Source: Polytrichum commune
Lineage: Eukaryota > Streptophyta > Polytrichopsida > Polytrichales > Polytrichaceae
Direction: 5' to 3'
Length of the DNA stretch: 64,000 nucleotides
Assembly (NCBI GenBank): GCA_950295325.1
Contig: OX485808.1
Span: 6,326,501-6,390,500 of the forward strand
The translations under genes were made by a program, and so were the position numbers. Shown piece after piece: positions 23,531 to 36,300 of this stretch (position 1 is the stretch's first letter; each line of letters starts with the position of its first letter). Below the pieces are notes generated by a model that saw nothing but the letters and a program-made list of their open reading frames with translations, did no database searches and was not told the DNA's origin.

Positions 23531-24850
23531 AACTCCAATGACGCTCACGTTGAATAGTCGTATTTGAAAATGAGGTGCTTTAGGGCCCCTTTGTGCCCCT
23601 TTATATAGGTTCCAAAATATATTGATTTGTTGAAAGGGCGGTTAGGTCCTAGTCCCCTAATGCCACATGTATAAATCGGCTATTTTAAGCCTGAAATGTA
23701 GATACAGTCTAATTTTAACCAGACGGATCTATTTACAGTAGCACTCACGTGCTAATTTTAGATGTACTCATGAGATGGATTGGTTGTCATTCATTTGATT
23801 TCCTAGATGTGCCGTGTGGATACGGTTTCCTTCCATATGCTCCGTTCATTCAAAATACCAATATTCATTGCCAGTGGTTGGAATAGTTATGTTCATCCAA
23901 GGTGCACGTATTCATTGAAGAGGGTGGGAATAGTTTATATTCATCCCAAGGGATTTTCATCCTTGGGCATGTCCTATCACTTATTCTTCCAAAAGACAAC
24001 TAAATGTTCACTAATTCCCTAATCCTAGTTTACTAATAGGTCCTTCCATGTCCCCACTACGTCCCCTACAGCTCCAAGCCCACTCCCGGTTCCATGTGGC
24101 CTCCCACGTGGCATCTTCTTACTCGCCGGTTTTCCCTTATAATGGTTCGAAGCCTTTGGTCCCTTCAGCTCCCGCCGGCAATCAGTCTCATCTGTTTCCC
24201 GCTCGGGCTCTCAGCTTCCGCCCGGTCCCGCAGTCCCCGCTGTCATCCCGGCTCCTCCTGGCTCTCTCTTTCCGCTGCTTGGTTTTCTCCTCTGCCGCTC
24301 ACATGTTCGCTGTCCTTGTCGCCCCTCAGTTCTATTCTACTTCGATGCTCATTCAACCCTTCAGTGGCATGTACAAGAACGCGCAACAAGATGATAGAGT
24401 TGAGGTAACGAGAATCTATGGCAACAAGTTAGTTGATTAGTACTAGTGAAACACTCAAAACTTTATATTACACATCAATCAGATCAAGGGATGAGTGCGT
24501 ATCAAGGAAAACAATGTTGAAGTTGTAAATCATTAAAGCGAGAGAAAGCAAGCGCCGGAGTAGACATGCGTTGGAAAAGAGCGCCGTCGGAGAAGAACGG
24601 CAACATAAAAGAGAAGCGGGTAGACAAAAGCAACAGAACTTGACCTAAACCTTAAGCGGCATTTTAGGTAAGTTTGAATGTGCAAATTTTAATCTTATAT
24701 GTGTTGACCAAGTTTGTATTGTTCTACCATGCACATATTTAGGAATTAAGACTTAAACTTTTTTGAGTGCGCCGGTGGCACCATTCCACTTGTACCTAAA
24801 TCCTTTATAATGGTATTTAGAAACATCCTCTATAACAATAATTAGCTTTG
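23531..24850. other. Non-coding, with a GC-rich island at 24040-24330
   Basis: Mostly unassigned. A short C/T-rich, GC-rich island at 24040-24330 supports two overlapping plus-strand frames (130 and 104 codons) rich in Ser, Pro and Leu. Neither shows a domain, so I do not call a gene. It might be a promoter or leader remnant. Confidence 0.35.
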
Positions 24851-24854
24851 TTCG

Positions 24855-25165
24855 GCTAATGTAGGGGTGAGGCACATGCCACACCCTCAATATCTGTAAT
24901 TATGTTCGTGGGGGTGAAGCACATGCTACATCATCTTTGACGGTAATTGGATTAGCCCGGGTTTGAAAGGGTGAGGTACATGTTACAACCTCTATAAGGG
25001 TAATTACTTTTGTTCAGGTTCGAGGGGGTGAGGCACATGTCATACCCTCTATATTAGTAATTAGTTTTGTTCGGGTTTGAGAGGGTGAGGCACATGTCAC
25101 ATTCTTTGAATCAATAAGTAACTTTCTCTAAGTTTAAGGGAGTGAGGCACATTTCATACCGCCAA
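24855..25165. repeat. Array of six palindrome-cored repeats, GGTGAGGCACATG type
   Basis: Six units begin near 24864, 24911, 24969, 25026, 25083 and 25141, spaced 47-58 bases. Each holds GGTGAGGCACATGYCAYACC or a variant, preceded in several units by TTTTGTTCGGGTTTGAG and followed by GGTAATTA-like text. The core is an imperfect inverted repeat and is related to the array at 21347-21733 (GGTGAGGCA-YRTG in both). Non-coding. Confidence 0.8.
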
Positions 25166-25919
25166 CTACACGCAATAACTTTATCAAATGGATTGTCAAT
25201 CGAGTCTTACCTCATTATAATTTGATTAATGACCAAGCACATTGATATAAATATACCCATATTTAAATTTTCATTATTTATAATCAAGATAATTATAATA
25301 TGGTCATATTTTCATGGAAATTTATGCATTTGCAATTTGTTCATGTGCACTTTCACATATTGAATTGCACTTTTAACAAAACCCGTGTTAATAAAATTTG
25401 TTTGACATAAAAACTATAAAATAATTTCAAATAATGAAGGGTCCATTAAAAGTAGACAATCCCATTACAAGTAAAGTAGATTGGTATAAATTGTGGAGCA
25501 TTTTTTTTGTAAAAATAATATAGGGGCTCAAAATAAGGATCCTAGGATGTATGTTTAGTAGGATCAATTTTGTACGCATGCCTCATGTGGGATGGATGAA
25601 ATTGTAAGCCTAACTCTCTTCCATACTTCTCTTGGTGGCTTCTCTCCCTTTTTTGCCATGATTTTCTCCACCACTTTTGCATTGCATACATCTTTGAATT
25701 AATTTTTTTTGACTAAAAATAATAAAGACTACAAAAAATTACAATGATATAGGCATCATAAGATAATGGTAGGCTGCAAAAAATTGGACCATTTTAGAAA
25801 ATTAACTAATTATACAAAGCGTCTAATTTGTGCCTCGGAGGTAAGTAGCCCCTAAACAAATACCCCTTCGCCACACGTGGTGCACAAAAATCTTGTAGAG
25901 TGACCTAACCGTGGAGTAG
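25166..25919. other. No gene recognised
   Basis: AT-rich sequence between the palindrome array and a family D repeat, with no motif seen. Confidence 0.35.
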
Positions 25920-26290
25920 AGGCGCCATAATCAATAACTTAAGAGATTCTATGCCAAATTTGGGGAAGTATATGGTGCAATTTTTCCCATGTAGGAAGAT
26001 AGAAATCAGAAGGATTGCAACATTTTCAATAATTTTATTCCTTGAATTGAAAATATTTTGAATTTTTGAAGCCAAAAGTTGGTCCACACATACCACCAAT
26101 GTCTAGAGTATGCCATAACTCCTCATTCCTCCTCACTTTAGCACTCAAGGCCATGGCATGTGACATGGCACTATTGGTCCTAGCCCTATTGAAATTAGTC
26201 CCAGCGTGATAAAAAATTCAATCCTAGCATGATCGAAATTGTAGTCCCCTATAGATTGTTGATGGGGTGATGATTGGAAAATGGTCGCCT
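25920..26290. repeat. Dispersed repeat family D, copy 2
   Basis: The best preserved of three copies. It shares most of its length with 19900-20235 and its right half with 33290-33535, ending in CTATAGATTG followed by GATGGGGTGATGAT. Non-coding. Confidence 0.6.
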
Positions 26291-29200
26291 CTACAATATT
26301 TTTTTTGGCAAACAAAGTGAAAGTTTATATGTATTATTATGCAAACTCTCTTATTTTATCCGTCATACTTCTCCTAACAAATGCAAACTCACTTATTTCA
26401 TTGGTTATAGAGTAAAGACACCCATGACCTATCAATTAAGAGCTTATGCGTTGGATGTGGAGAAGTGCGAGGCCGTGCAAAATTTTCCCATGTAAGAAGA
26501 TAGGAATCTAGAGGCCTGCAAGTTATGAGCGGAAAATATTGATTTTGTATTGGAATAGAGAGCCCTCTACGGTAATCCCCTCGTGCATGTTGATGTGTAG
26601 GCAAGCCTTGTGGGGGCTATGGACACATGCGAGAGAACAACTTCTCATACAAGTGTGCCTTTTCTTGGCAAGAGGGAATCACCACAAACAAATGCAAGAG
26701 TTTCATCCATCTATCATGAATGAGAAAATCATTCACACTCCATAACTCCCTTCGGTTCACCTCACTGTGCATCCATCCATTCATCCATCTATCCATGCAT
26801 CCATCCATCACGAGATCGCATTTCAATCAATTTGAGATCATAATTACTTTTAAAGAACCCGAATGAGTCTAGTCCAAGTCATTTGAAATGAATCGTTACA
26901 AACCTGTACATTGGACACATGGATGGATGAGAAATCGCTTGTATGCGAGGGATTTCTTCATATGTGGCCCCAACATGCCTTGCCCCAAACATATTGTGAA
27001 ATGTGCCAGGATGACGTCCCCGAGCTTGTTACATGGGCCGAGGGTGCCAATGTTTTGTGTGCCCAGGCGGTAGGATAGAGGAATGGATGAACCGCATCGA
27101 CGAGTTTCTATCGTGGAGAACAAGTAACCATGGATGAATGAAAGGGAGGATGGGGGGATGGATGATGGGGCGAGGACATTGTCAGTCAAGAGGCTTGAGC
27201 TTTATGTATTATATGTGGCCACCTCACCTTTTCCTTGCGTCCACAATGAGCGCTCTTCCTTGCCTTGTCTCGTGCATCGGAGTGCATGCCAATCGGCTCA
27301 AGCATCCGATAGCCAAGGCCAAGAGCAACGATTCTAGTTGCACGTAAGAGTAGACGGAGAAGCTAGAGGTGGAGAGAGAAAGGTCACAAATACACGGAAT
27401 ACATGGAGATGAGATTGAGGTCTGAGACCTCACAAAATTACCCAACCTAGATTGCCATCCGTTTGGTGAAGTGTTACCACACGATTTGTTAACCTACCTA
27501 GTACTTAGTGCCAGTGGGGCACACAACACGACTAGATAGGGCAACCCCCATCCCCATGTAAACAATGGCCCAAGCTAGACATCGACTTGTTGATTACATC
27601 ATTCTCTCTCTATATATATATATAGATGAATGACGTACTGCTTGGAAACCAAAGGTGAGAGCAATTTTTTTACTAATAGTGTACCTCTCATTCATCCAAC
27701 ATGAAGCCCTCAAGTAGTTTGTAATTACTTGTGAGCAAGACAAGTAGTATTGGTGACAATAAGGTGGAGGTATGTATATACAACCATGAGAATCAACATA
27801 TACGACCAAAACATAAAATATCTACTCGTTACTAGATTTTCCTAAAACTGTAACATTCTATTTTAAGTATCATGAGAGAAATGTATTTATGCTCATTGAA
27901 GGGAGTAGAAAGAGAAGAACTAATTTGAATACTTCCAAGTTATAAAACTAAGATACACTTATTGGAGAATTATTGTAGTCATGCTTTGGATAGCCCACCC
28001 CACATGTGGTCATATCCTTGAGTCATTCTCTTGAACCTAATATTTTCTCTTATTTTATCAATCCTCCTTATAAGATAGCCTCCTTCTCATATAATTTACA
28101 TTTAGTATTCTATAATTGCCATTATATGTGATACGGTTTATTTTTAGCACAAGCACAACACTTGTATTACATTCTCAGCTGTAAATGGATTGCACTCTAT
28201 CTTTAGTATGATACCTTAATTTATGGTAGTTAATTTATAAATAGACATAGTCTATATTCATTACATTCTATTCTAGTACATACCTTAGTTCTATGAAAGT
28301 TCGAATGTAATAGGTACAGTCTATTTTTAGAAGTATAAAATACAATAAATAGTTTTGTCAATATAATCGTATACTCATTTCATCATAATAAAAATCATGT
28401 CATAACACCTTTTATGTTCATATGACTTGTTGTATTTAAATTCCCAAGGCAATCAATCACAATTTTGAGTCTTAAATAATACAAGATCAAGTATCATTAT
28501 AGAATGAAGAATGAGAGCGTAATGAAATAGACATGTATGGAATTAATTATGATTTGGTTCATGTTGAGCATTTGACAACTCTAGACTCATAGCGACATTG
28601 ATTTAGGAAGATACATGCGTTCAATTATCAAGCGTCCTTGCATGCAACCTTATAAATTCTCATTCCGATATTCTTTAGTTTTCCTTAATGTCTCTAAAGT
28701 ATCCAACTCCACTCACCAACTTTGTAATGCAACTATTCTCACCTCATCTGAGCTTCTATGGTCTCTCATTACACAACTGCCTTTCAACACTTACAATAAT
28801 AATTTCTCAATCACACTCAACTTCCAACTCATGTGACTATCTCACCTCACGCGAGTTTTTATTCATAGCACTTGTCAAATCTCTCATTACACAATCAATT
28901 TGATGATGTCTACGTTATGAATTACTTTGCCTCTACCTTAAATAACTAAGAAGAAAGTTTGAGCTTGAAGCTCTTGTAAACATAGAGGTAAAGATACAAA
29001 GGACCTAGCTCTAATGTAGCCTATCGTCGTGAATAAAGGTGTGCTAACATTAATCCTAACTCTACATTAATCCTAACTCTATATATAGGAGGAGATGGCG
29101 CCTCACATGTGCCCACCTTCCTAGATGGCCAAATCTCCTACGACTTTTACGAAGATGACGAATGGCCATTAAGAAGTCATTTCTTGGCTCTAATTCCTTC

Positions 29201-30958
29201 CATACACCGGGTCCTTCACCTACATGGTCAAAACATCATTGATTCCACATAAGGTACACTACTTCTAAGTGGCCTTCTTATGAGGCTTACTAAGTTCTTT
29301 AATTTACTAATGTTCTACTTGCCTCCAACAGTAGCCTACAAGTCCAAAGTGATTCACTAATTGCAACCTCTTTCAATACCTCTTGCAACACAACTATCAC
29401 ATCAGCATTTGAGGTTATTGTTGTATAATTGCCCAAATTGCATCGTATAGAGAGTGCAGAAATCTACCTACTAAACGTTGGGATTGCAGAGAGCTGACTA
29501 ATCTTGTCATGATCAGACTCAGGTTACAATAGGTTATGTTCCTCATATTGTAGAGTCATGTTATGTTATAATAACATACAACATACATCCCTGTTTTTAA
29601 CAAGGTCCTGATAATCTTGAAGGTACCTATATTGTTGTGACTGTCTCAGTTCACAAATATATGTTAAATCTTGTTTTGATATGATATGAATCCATTCCGT
29701 GAGTCTATCAAGACTTCGTACCCTCATAACACATTTCATCAGCCTACTGTATTCAATCCTTCCGGTCATCCTTTAGACAAATCATTCGAAAGAACGCCCA
29801 TAGAAACGAGCTTTTCTAATCCAGTGCACACACCCTCCTCATATTCCTCATATTCCTGCTGTATATGCTTCCTCTAAATCTGTCCCTTATGTTATTAGCC
29901 GGTTCATATGTATTGCGAGTACCCAGAAAAGGTCACTTCTCTTTAGTGTTTTTATTAGACACTTCCTATCATCATAGTAAACAACTTCTGTGCGGTATAA
30001 TCGCTTTCAGTTTATATGGTCCTGAGACCTCTTATTCAAGGTATCTCTAATCCATATGAGTCTGTCGAAAAAACTTTTTCCGGAAAAGACTCTTAATCAA
30101 CTACTCCTTATTGACCAGTATACGGATGTCAGTTAGAGAAATTGTGTGTTAAGGGACATTACGCACCTTAATGACTTTCTTCTCAAATGGTCACTCAGTG
30201 GCCATATAAGGCCTGGGTGAAGTCAGACTTATTTCATTCTGACGATAAAATCATTATACTATTTGTCCCATTGGACATAGCATCACCACGTGGTGTAAGT
30301 ATAATTTAGTAGAATCCAACAATACTTCCCCTATTCAGCAGAGCTCCAAAGGGGAATGATAAGATTTCGACAATCTTTCTAATGAATCTCTCAGGTAGTT
30401 ATGCTCCTATATTGGAGGAAACTGTGATATTATAGATCGATTTTTAAGAAACTGGAATCAAGTGGTACATCAAGATACCCACCTGTGGATTTCGATAGTA
30501 TCTTATGATCTCAGTAAAGACATATAATTACATACTGAGTGTTGGGTTACTTATGTGGTCACTGACCGTATACAAAGAGTAGTGGCAAGCTTCTATAGCA
30601 TTTCACCCTTGTGGTCATAAGTCATATGAAGAATATATGTAATTGGTTACTTCAGAATGATAGTATATACTTTTTTTTGTAGCTTATGCAGTTATATAGT
30701 CGAGAGAGATAACCAGGACTGTGTGTCTTCGTAAATAGTTTCATCAGAAGATCACATATATGTGTAGACATCCCTTGTATGGTCAATACCTCATCGGTAA
30801 GTAAACGAAATACTGTATATATACATCTCATAGTTTGTTTAAATCAGACAACTCTCTGAATAACGGGATTAGTGCAACAGAATTCATGTTTAACACTAGG
30901 ACCGATGATCATATCTCGATCAGTTCATACGACCAAGGGAACTGGATATTTTCCACCT

Positions 30959-31094
30959 TCCTGTATTATTATGTATCTGACTAACCTTGTCAGTGGTACT
31001 TTGTATAGAATCAGAATTTCGGTAACTCCTGTATTATTATGTATCTGACTAACCTTGTCAGTGGTACCTTGTATATGATCAGAATTTCGGTAAC
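30959..31094. repeat. 68-bp tandem duplication
   Basis: Two adjacent 68-base units (30959-31026 and 31027-31094) differ at only a few positions. Each contains GTATCTGACTAACCTTGTCA and AATCAGAATTTCGGTAAC. A related word also occurs near 29497. It lies in the part of copy A that is absent from copy B. Confidence 0.9.
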
Positions 31095-32063
31095 TCAGTT
31101 CAGCGACAGTCAAGGTCAGCGTATTAGCAAGGAAGTAGGACTTCTCTGTTGCTAAAACAATGTTCACAATGTAGGAGTATCACCTGATTGTCTTGCTAAG
31201 AAAATAGAAGCAGGTGTTCATCAGTTTGTAGAGTATTTTAGAATAGAATTATCAAGAACGATAATACTCATTATCAATCTTCTTGGTTTCAAGAAGCTTC
31301 TAGAAAGATCATAATGAGTGGACGATTTCTTCGGAAGGTGCGCGGCACTTGTAGAAGAGGTCCTCACCTGTGCCCATGCTCCCCAAATTTACCAAGAAAT
31401 AAATTAGTAGAGCGTACAACAGGTGTAGGCGGACCATCTTACTTGTTATCGATGTCAACAAGGCAAGGCTACTTCCAAAAATATGGATATATAAAAACAA
31501 GACTTAAAATAAGACTTAAAATACTCATCATATGATTGCATAAGAAGGAAATATGCAATACTTCTCATCAAGGAAAAGCTTGAATGTAAGTGAAAAAACT
31601 GATAATCCCTTGTAAGCAACTTAATCAACCCATGTAATCATAGAAGACTCATCCGCTCCTGATTTACACCTTAAATTCTTCCTGTGATGAACCTTTCTTG
31701 GTCATCTTGAAAATGCTTGTGGGATCCTGGGTTACTGTGAAATGAAGTCTGTAGATACGAACTGTCTCCCGAAGGTTTCCAGACTAAGCAGATACTATGT
31801 CAAAGTATCGAAGTGACTCAGTACAGCTGATCTACAGTGGTGATCCTCACACGATGGCAGGAACTACTCATTATGTTACAATGACCTCACTGCCGGAACC
31901 CAGAGTATAGCTCTCGAGCTTCCTATCCCGTCTACATGAAAGAAGTATAGGGTAATTCACTACAGAGGTGCAATCTGGGACCTCAATACTTTATTTTTAT
32001 AGTACCAGTTTTTTCCGGGCAGCCCGTAGGTTTTTTGCAAATGTAGCCCATAAAACAAGAAGT

Positions 32064-32085
32064 AGAGAGAGAGAGAGAGAGAGAG
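32064..32085. repeat. GA microsatellite
   Basis: A run of GA dinucleotides marks the junction where copy A resumes similarity with copy B, which also has GAGAGAGAGAG there (about 48520). A further GA run is at 33033-33055. Confidence 0.85.
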
Positions 32086-33289
32086 TTGGGCATTTCTTGA
32101 GAGAAGCTAAGCTTACTTTCAAGCATAGTTCTTTTTCACATAACATCCTCTTGGCAAGAGGCCATACCATTCTTCCATATATCTATGTATCTATCAAAAC
32201 ATGGGAGGGTGGGTGGGATCATTCCCCCATCCCATTGCAATGCAAATGCTAAAACATAACACTTTGGAGCTTCTTACAAAGATCTCTGTTACAAGTAAAA
32301 CCTTGGAGTATTCCATAATACTAAGGTTTTCCAATGTAAACCCTATCATAGTCTCCTTACAACTGAGCTCCAATAAATCAAATGTAAAAATGGTAACACC
32401 AATCAAATGCTCAATAACTTGCAATGTAGACTAAAACTGGTCATTGCATATATTATATGTAACCTTCATCTACACACACTATTTTGCAATCAGATGGTAT
32501 ACAAAACCTAATGTGGCCGTCATATTTGTGAAGGGTCTGCCTCACCTGTGCCCATGCCACCAACCAAATCCACGGAGAGGGTTAGTAACGTACACGAGGT
32601 GAATTACAGCAGAACCCAATTGTTATCTATGTCACACAAACTTATACGGCATAATCAAACATTTAGTATCCCCATCATACACAATACTCATTACTTTCAA
32701 TGAGTATTTTACCTGTTCTTTAGCCATTTGCTATCTTTGACGTTCAAAGCTTGAAGTCAGTCACTTCCACTTCCTACAAACTCACGTCACGTTTACCCTA
32801 ATCCCAGAAGTTACTTAGAGTAAACTGCTAATGTGGTTTACTCTTGGAAAGGAAGTACTGAGGTTGGCTTCCTCTTATTATACGATTAGGTAAACTTTTA
32901 GGACCTTAGATGCAAGTTCTGGATCTACGGCTGAGTTTTTTAACCTCCCTTTGCTGGGCCCTTAAGGTGGAACCTTATATAGGGTCATTTATACAAAGTG
33001 TTATAGTCTTTTAATGGCCTGCCAAGAACTAAGTAGAGAGAGAGAGAGAGAGAGACGTCATAATGATCTCGCAAAAAATTGTAAAATAAAGAAAACTGAA
33101 TAGTTGGGCGAATATGGTAGGGGCAACATGCAAATCACCAAGACTCCAAGATTGAATAAAACGTGTGTTATGAAGAAGCGGTGCTCAGAATAAACATACA
33201 TGTTGGAGATGATGATGTCGGAGTAGAGAAGTCACCGAAAAATGAGAAGCCACAAGAAAAATGAAAAACGAGAGTCGACCAAGAGATCA

Positions 33290-33535
33290 TTGCGAATTAT
33301 TGAAATCAAAAGTTGTCATGATCACATAACCAATGTCTAGAGTCTAGCATAATGGCTCATTCCTCCTCACTTTAGGACTCAAAACCAAGACACGTGTCAT
33401 GAAACTATTGGTCCCGGCCTAACAAAATTCCAATCCCAACACGATCGAAATTCAATCCCAGGCTGATTGAAATTTCGCTACCCTATAGAATGCCGATGGG
33501 GTCATGATCGGGCTTAGCCGCCTCTAGCTGTGTGT
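33290..33535. repeat. Dispersed repeat family D, copy 3
   Basis: Matches the right part of the copies at 19900 and 25920: CCAATGTCTAGAGT, CTCATTCCTCCTCACTTTAG, 'gacacgtgtcatg..actattgg' and the end CTATAGAATGCCGATGGGGT. Diverged. Confidence 0.55.
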
Positions 33536-33832
33536 CCGTCATAATTAGTGTGAGGGTCAGGGAATTTTATTGTGAGGGGTTTAGAGTTAAGCTTGTGCTA
33601 ATTGTTTTCACCTGTTCACTCGCGAAGGAAAGCATTGACGAATTCGGCTTCTTTATGACGCCTCCATAAGGGATTTTGAGTGTCCCGGGTGTCGAGTGAC
33701 ATCAGTCGTGTATGCGTCACAAGGGACGCCCTCGGGTCCCTTCTCACCCCACTGTGTCATCAATCGTTGGAGTGGTAGTAGTAAGGGGGGTAACTCATGG
33801 TTTGTGGAACTTGAAAAGTGCCCCAAAACTTT

Positions 33833-34058
33833 GATCAGGGAGAACCGGCAGTTGGTTACAGACGAACCGGTTGAGTTTGAGAAATAAGCGGTTGAAGTTC
33901 AAGACTGCAGGGGAATTAGGGATCGTTTTATAGGAATCTATAGAAGAATATACCCAATTTAGTAAAAGGGAAACCAAAGGATGTCAACATGTAACCGGTT
34001 GGACTTGCAAACACTAAGGACCTCAACCGATTAGTATGCCCAAAAATCTCCCCCGATC
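33833..34058. mobile_element. MITE family E, copy 1
   Basis: About 226 bases. The left end is GATCAGGGAGAACCGGCAGT and the right end the complement of GATCGGGGGAGATTTTTGGG, giving a short terminal inverted repeat GATCRGGGAGA. It holds several CCGGTT / AACCGG words. It matches 44204-44430 almost end to end. Non-coding. Confidence 0.7.
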
Positions 34059-34183
34059 ACGGCCCAAAAATCGCAATGGTCGCCCCAAAATCGTCACATC
34101 TATGAGACTGTACACCCTTCAATGTCCTTGGATCCAGGTGACCGAATTTGGCTTTCAAGAATGCAGAGATGCTTGTTGGGGCA

Positions 34184-34322
34184 ACATAACATTATTTAGA
34201 TCCATAACAATATTATGTGGCACTGATAGTAGTCCATAGAATATTCCCCACATTGAGACTAAATATGAAGAATATTCTATGGAATAATATCATATTCATA
34301 TAACATTGTTATGGATATGAAC
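34184..34322. mobile_element. MITE family C (foldback), copy 2
   Basis: An inverted repeat with the same arms as the element at 7473: CATAACATTATTTAGATCCA and AACAATATTATGTGG on the left, with the complement on the right ending TTGTTATGGATATGAA. The centre contains GAATATTCCCCACATT. Confidence 0.7.
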
Positions 34323-34357
34323 AGCCATGCAAATCAAGGTGACTTAAGCTAGAGATG

Positions 34358-34440
34358 TAGTGGCCAGGAGATTTATGGGCATGAACGGTCAAAATCCTAG
34401 TGTTTCCAAGTCGCTGGTCACATGTTGTGAGCTTCCAGCA
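34358..34440 (-). mobile_element. MITE family E, partial inverted copy
   Basis: The text GGAGATTTATGGGCATGAA followed by CCTAGTGTTTCCAAGT and TCACATGTTG matches the complement of the right half of family E. It is cut off on its right side. It lies just past a family C element, the same neighbours as at 56.9-57.5 kb. Confidence 0.5.
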
Positions 34441-34453
34441 ACCTCCATGGTTG

Positions 34454-34995
34454 TTAAAATTTAAGGCGCACCCGAACTACACTTTGAACTCCGTAGTATC
34501 ACGCCTGTGGCAACCAAAGTGCACGTCATGTTACAAAGTTTTGTAGTGTTAACATGGATGCATGATGCTAGAGAATTAGTGGTAGCATGTGACATTATGG
34601 AACAACACAAAGGAGATGTGAGGACAACTTGAATTTGTACTCCCGTCACGTGCACTAGTGTGGTCCACTCCGCTTGGCCTTCCCTGGATGATGTGGCGGA
34701 CGCATGCACCAACATTCAACAAGTGGCATAAGAGGAAGAAGAAGAAGAATAAAGATTGAGAAGGTGACACTCCACATGTTGATACATGACGCAATGCGAG
34801 GGCGTGGGTTGACTTCTTGGATGATTTGCATTAATGACAAATTTCGTGATATAAAGGAGAGAATGTGACACTAAGGAGTGAGATTTGAACCAAGAACATC
34901 CGTTTCCTAGGGTTTCGGGATATTAGAGAGTGTGTGACATTATGGGGGGTTGATATTACGGAGTTTAGGGTGTATTGCCGTTACTTTAAACTTGG
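34454..34995. mobile_element. Possible TIR element
   Basis: The left side holds AACTACACTTTGAACTCCGT followed by AGTATCA. The right side, read as complement, holds ATACACCCTAAACTCCGTAA followed by TATCA, an imperfect inverted repeat about 540 bases apart. The interior is non-coding and has a GAAGAA run at 34735-34750. No target duplication was resolved. Confidence 0.35.
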
Positions 34996-35120
34996 CAACG
35001 GCCAATCATATGGCTAGGTGAGAGCAGCTTTAGCTTTCCGGGAGTAGTTGGGTGCGAGGTGCCGGAGGTAGGCTTGGTGTTTTATACCTGCCACATAGTG
35101 TGCCAGCTCGATTCAAGTGG

Positions 35121-35340
35121 TACACCAAATACAATATTTAGTATGGCTTACTATTTGGATTTGCACGGGGCTATATTGTTTTACTATTAAATTTATTTTA
35201 TTATGTAAAGTTTTCAATGTTCTATAATGTCCAAACTGCCAATTTAACAATTGTTGGTAAAATATGAAATGTATAATAAATAGGTATAGCATTGCGTAAT
35301 TCCACATAGTAAGCCACACTAAATATCATATTCAGTGTAG
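35121..35340. mobile_element. MITE family B, copy 1
   Basis: About 220 bases with inverted ends. The left end is CACCAAATACAATATTTAGT then GGCTTACTATTTGGA. The right end, as complement, is CTACACTGAATATGATATTT then GTGGCTTACTATGTGGA. The interior shares AATTGTTGGTAAAATATGAA-like text with copies at 44015 and 49755. The ends resemble family A, suggesting the same transposase. Confidence 0.7.
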
Positions 35341-35443
35341 TTGCATGCGGTGGTGGGTGCAAGGAGTAAATAATAAACCCTAAACCACCCTAAAAACCCC
35401 GAGATAAAGTTAGGTGGGGCAGGCCCTTCTGGTTGTGCAAGTA

Positions 35444-35973
35444 ATGCCCCCTCCCCACCCGACTTTAGCTAAGACTAAAAGTTGGTTCTAACAACCCGGC
35501 CTTCACACCATCAACATTATCTAGTGCCGAGCCTAGTTGGCAAATGATGTGGCATGGCTTACAAGTGGAGGTTTTAAGCCTCCAACACCGACCCTCCCAT
35601 CGGTACCTAAACATGAGGCAAGAACGTAGGACCTTTAAAAGTGTCACCTCCCACCCGTGCCATTGGGTGCGTTTTAGTCTTAGCTATGAGGGCATGAGGA
35701 GCTGCATTAACAAAAACTAATGGTAACATAGATGAGTAGTAAGGGATTTGGGGATGGGACAAAAACTTATCCAACATTTATTGCTTGGTAGATAAAACCA
35801 TGAACATGTGTGAAAGCTACTTAACTAAAACCTAGTTGAAAATCTCCGGAACAAGTTCTTGTAGGTGCATTGGGATAGCCAGATGCGTCCCCTATAACTG
35901 AGGGAGCTTTACTCGGTTTTTAGGAAAGACTTTGGTTATTTGGTAAAGTCAGGTGGGGAGGGGGCATAAGTAT
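35444..35973. mobile_element. Possible TIR element with C-rich ends
   Basis: Inverted arms of about 26 bases: TAATGCCCCCTCCCCACC then CGACTTTA on the left, and the complement of TTATGCCCCCTCCCCACC then TGACTTTA on the right. A partial third copy of the arm (AAAGTTAGGTGGGGCAGG) lies just left at about 35405. No coding region is seen. A short telomere-like AAACCCTAAACCACCCTAAA lies at about 35376-35395. Confidence 0.45.
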
Positions 35974-36129
35974 GGTAGTCTTTTGTTTGCTGATACTAGC
36001 CCCACCAAACTTGAATATTGAAAGTAATACAAGAATTTCTTCCAGTTAGATCGGTTCTATCATAGAACTAATGATACCATGGATTCACTTGCATTCCAAG
36101 TTTCTAACCTTCACTCTTTGTGTGTGCAA

Positions 36130-36300
36130 GTGGAACCTAACGTAAAAGAAAAGAAAAGAAAAAATTACGCCCGTACATTGTATCGGCATGAATATGAGCC
36201 CGTTATCCAAATGCTTAACGCGGTATACCATGTTGTAGCATGAGGGGTTATGCCTCTTTTAGGAGGTGGGCTCTATTAGTTAAAAGGTTCAATCCAATTT
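36130..36300. repeat. Dispersed repeat fragment (partner at window start)
   Basis: Resembles bases 1-150: an AAGAAAAGAAAAGAAAA run, 'gttatccaaa', and 'aggaggtgggctctatta'. Non-coding. Confidence 0.45.

Larger units (their letters stand above)
26518..32990 (+). repeat. Large direct repeat, copy A (partner at 44772-49460)
   Basis: Blocks collinear with the copy about 18.25 kb downstream: 26518-29168 matches 44772-47102; about 29333-29490 matches 48383-48520; about 32063-32215 matches 48524-48665; and 32462-32935 matches 48938-49400. The first block is very similar throughout, including a CATC microsatellite (26770-26810) and a TA microsatellite (27610-27624). Copy A has about 295 bases (28741-29035) that copy B lacks, and about 2.6 kb (29490-32060) not in B. 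Several short frames recur in both copies but none has a known domain. It could be a large non-autonomous transposon or a segmental duplication. Confidence 0.8.

Noticed and set aside
23277-23541. Ser/Phe-rich and charged frames in the CTTCAA tract
   Set aside because: Low-complexity DNA is open in several frames; peptides simply mirror the repeat.
24048-24440. 130-codon plus-strand frame in a GC-rich island
   Set aside because: Overlaps another open frame, is rich in Ser/Pro/Leu, and has no domain. Not enough to call a gene.
21347-25165. Regularly spaced palindromes resembling a CRISPR array
   Set aside because: The genome is a plant, repeats are degenerate, spacers are similar to each other, and no cas gene is present.
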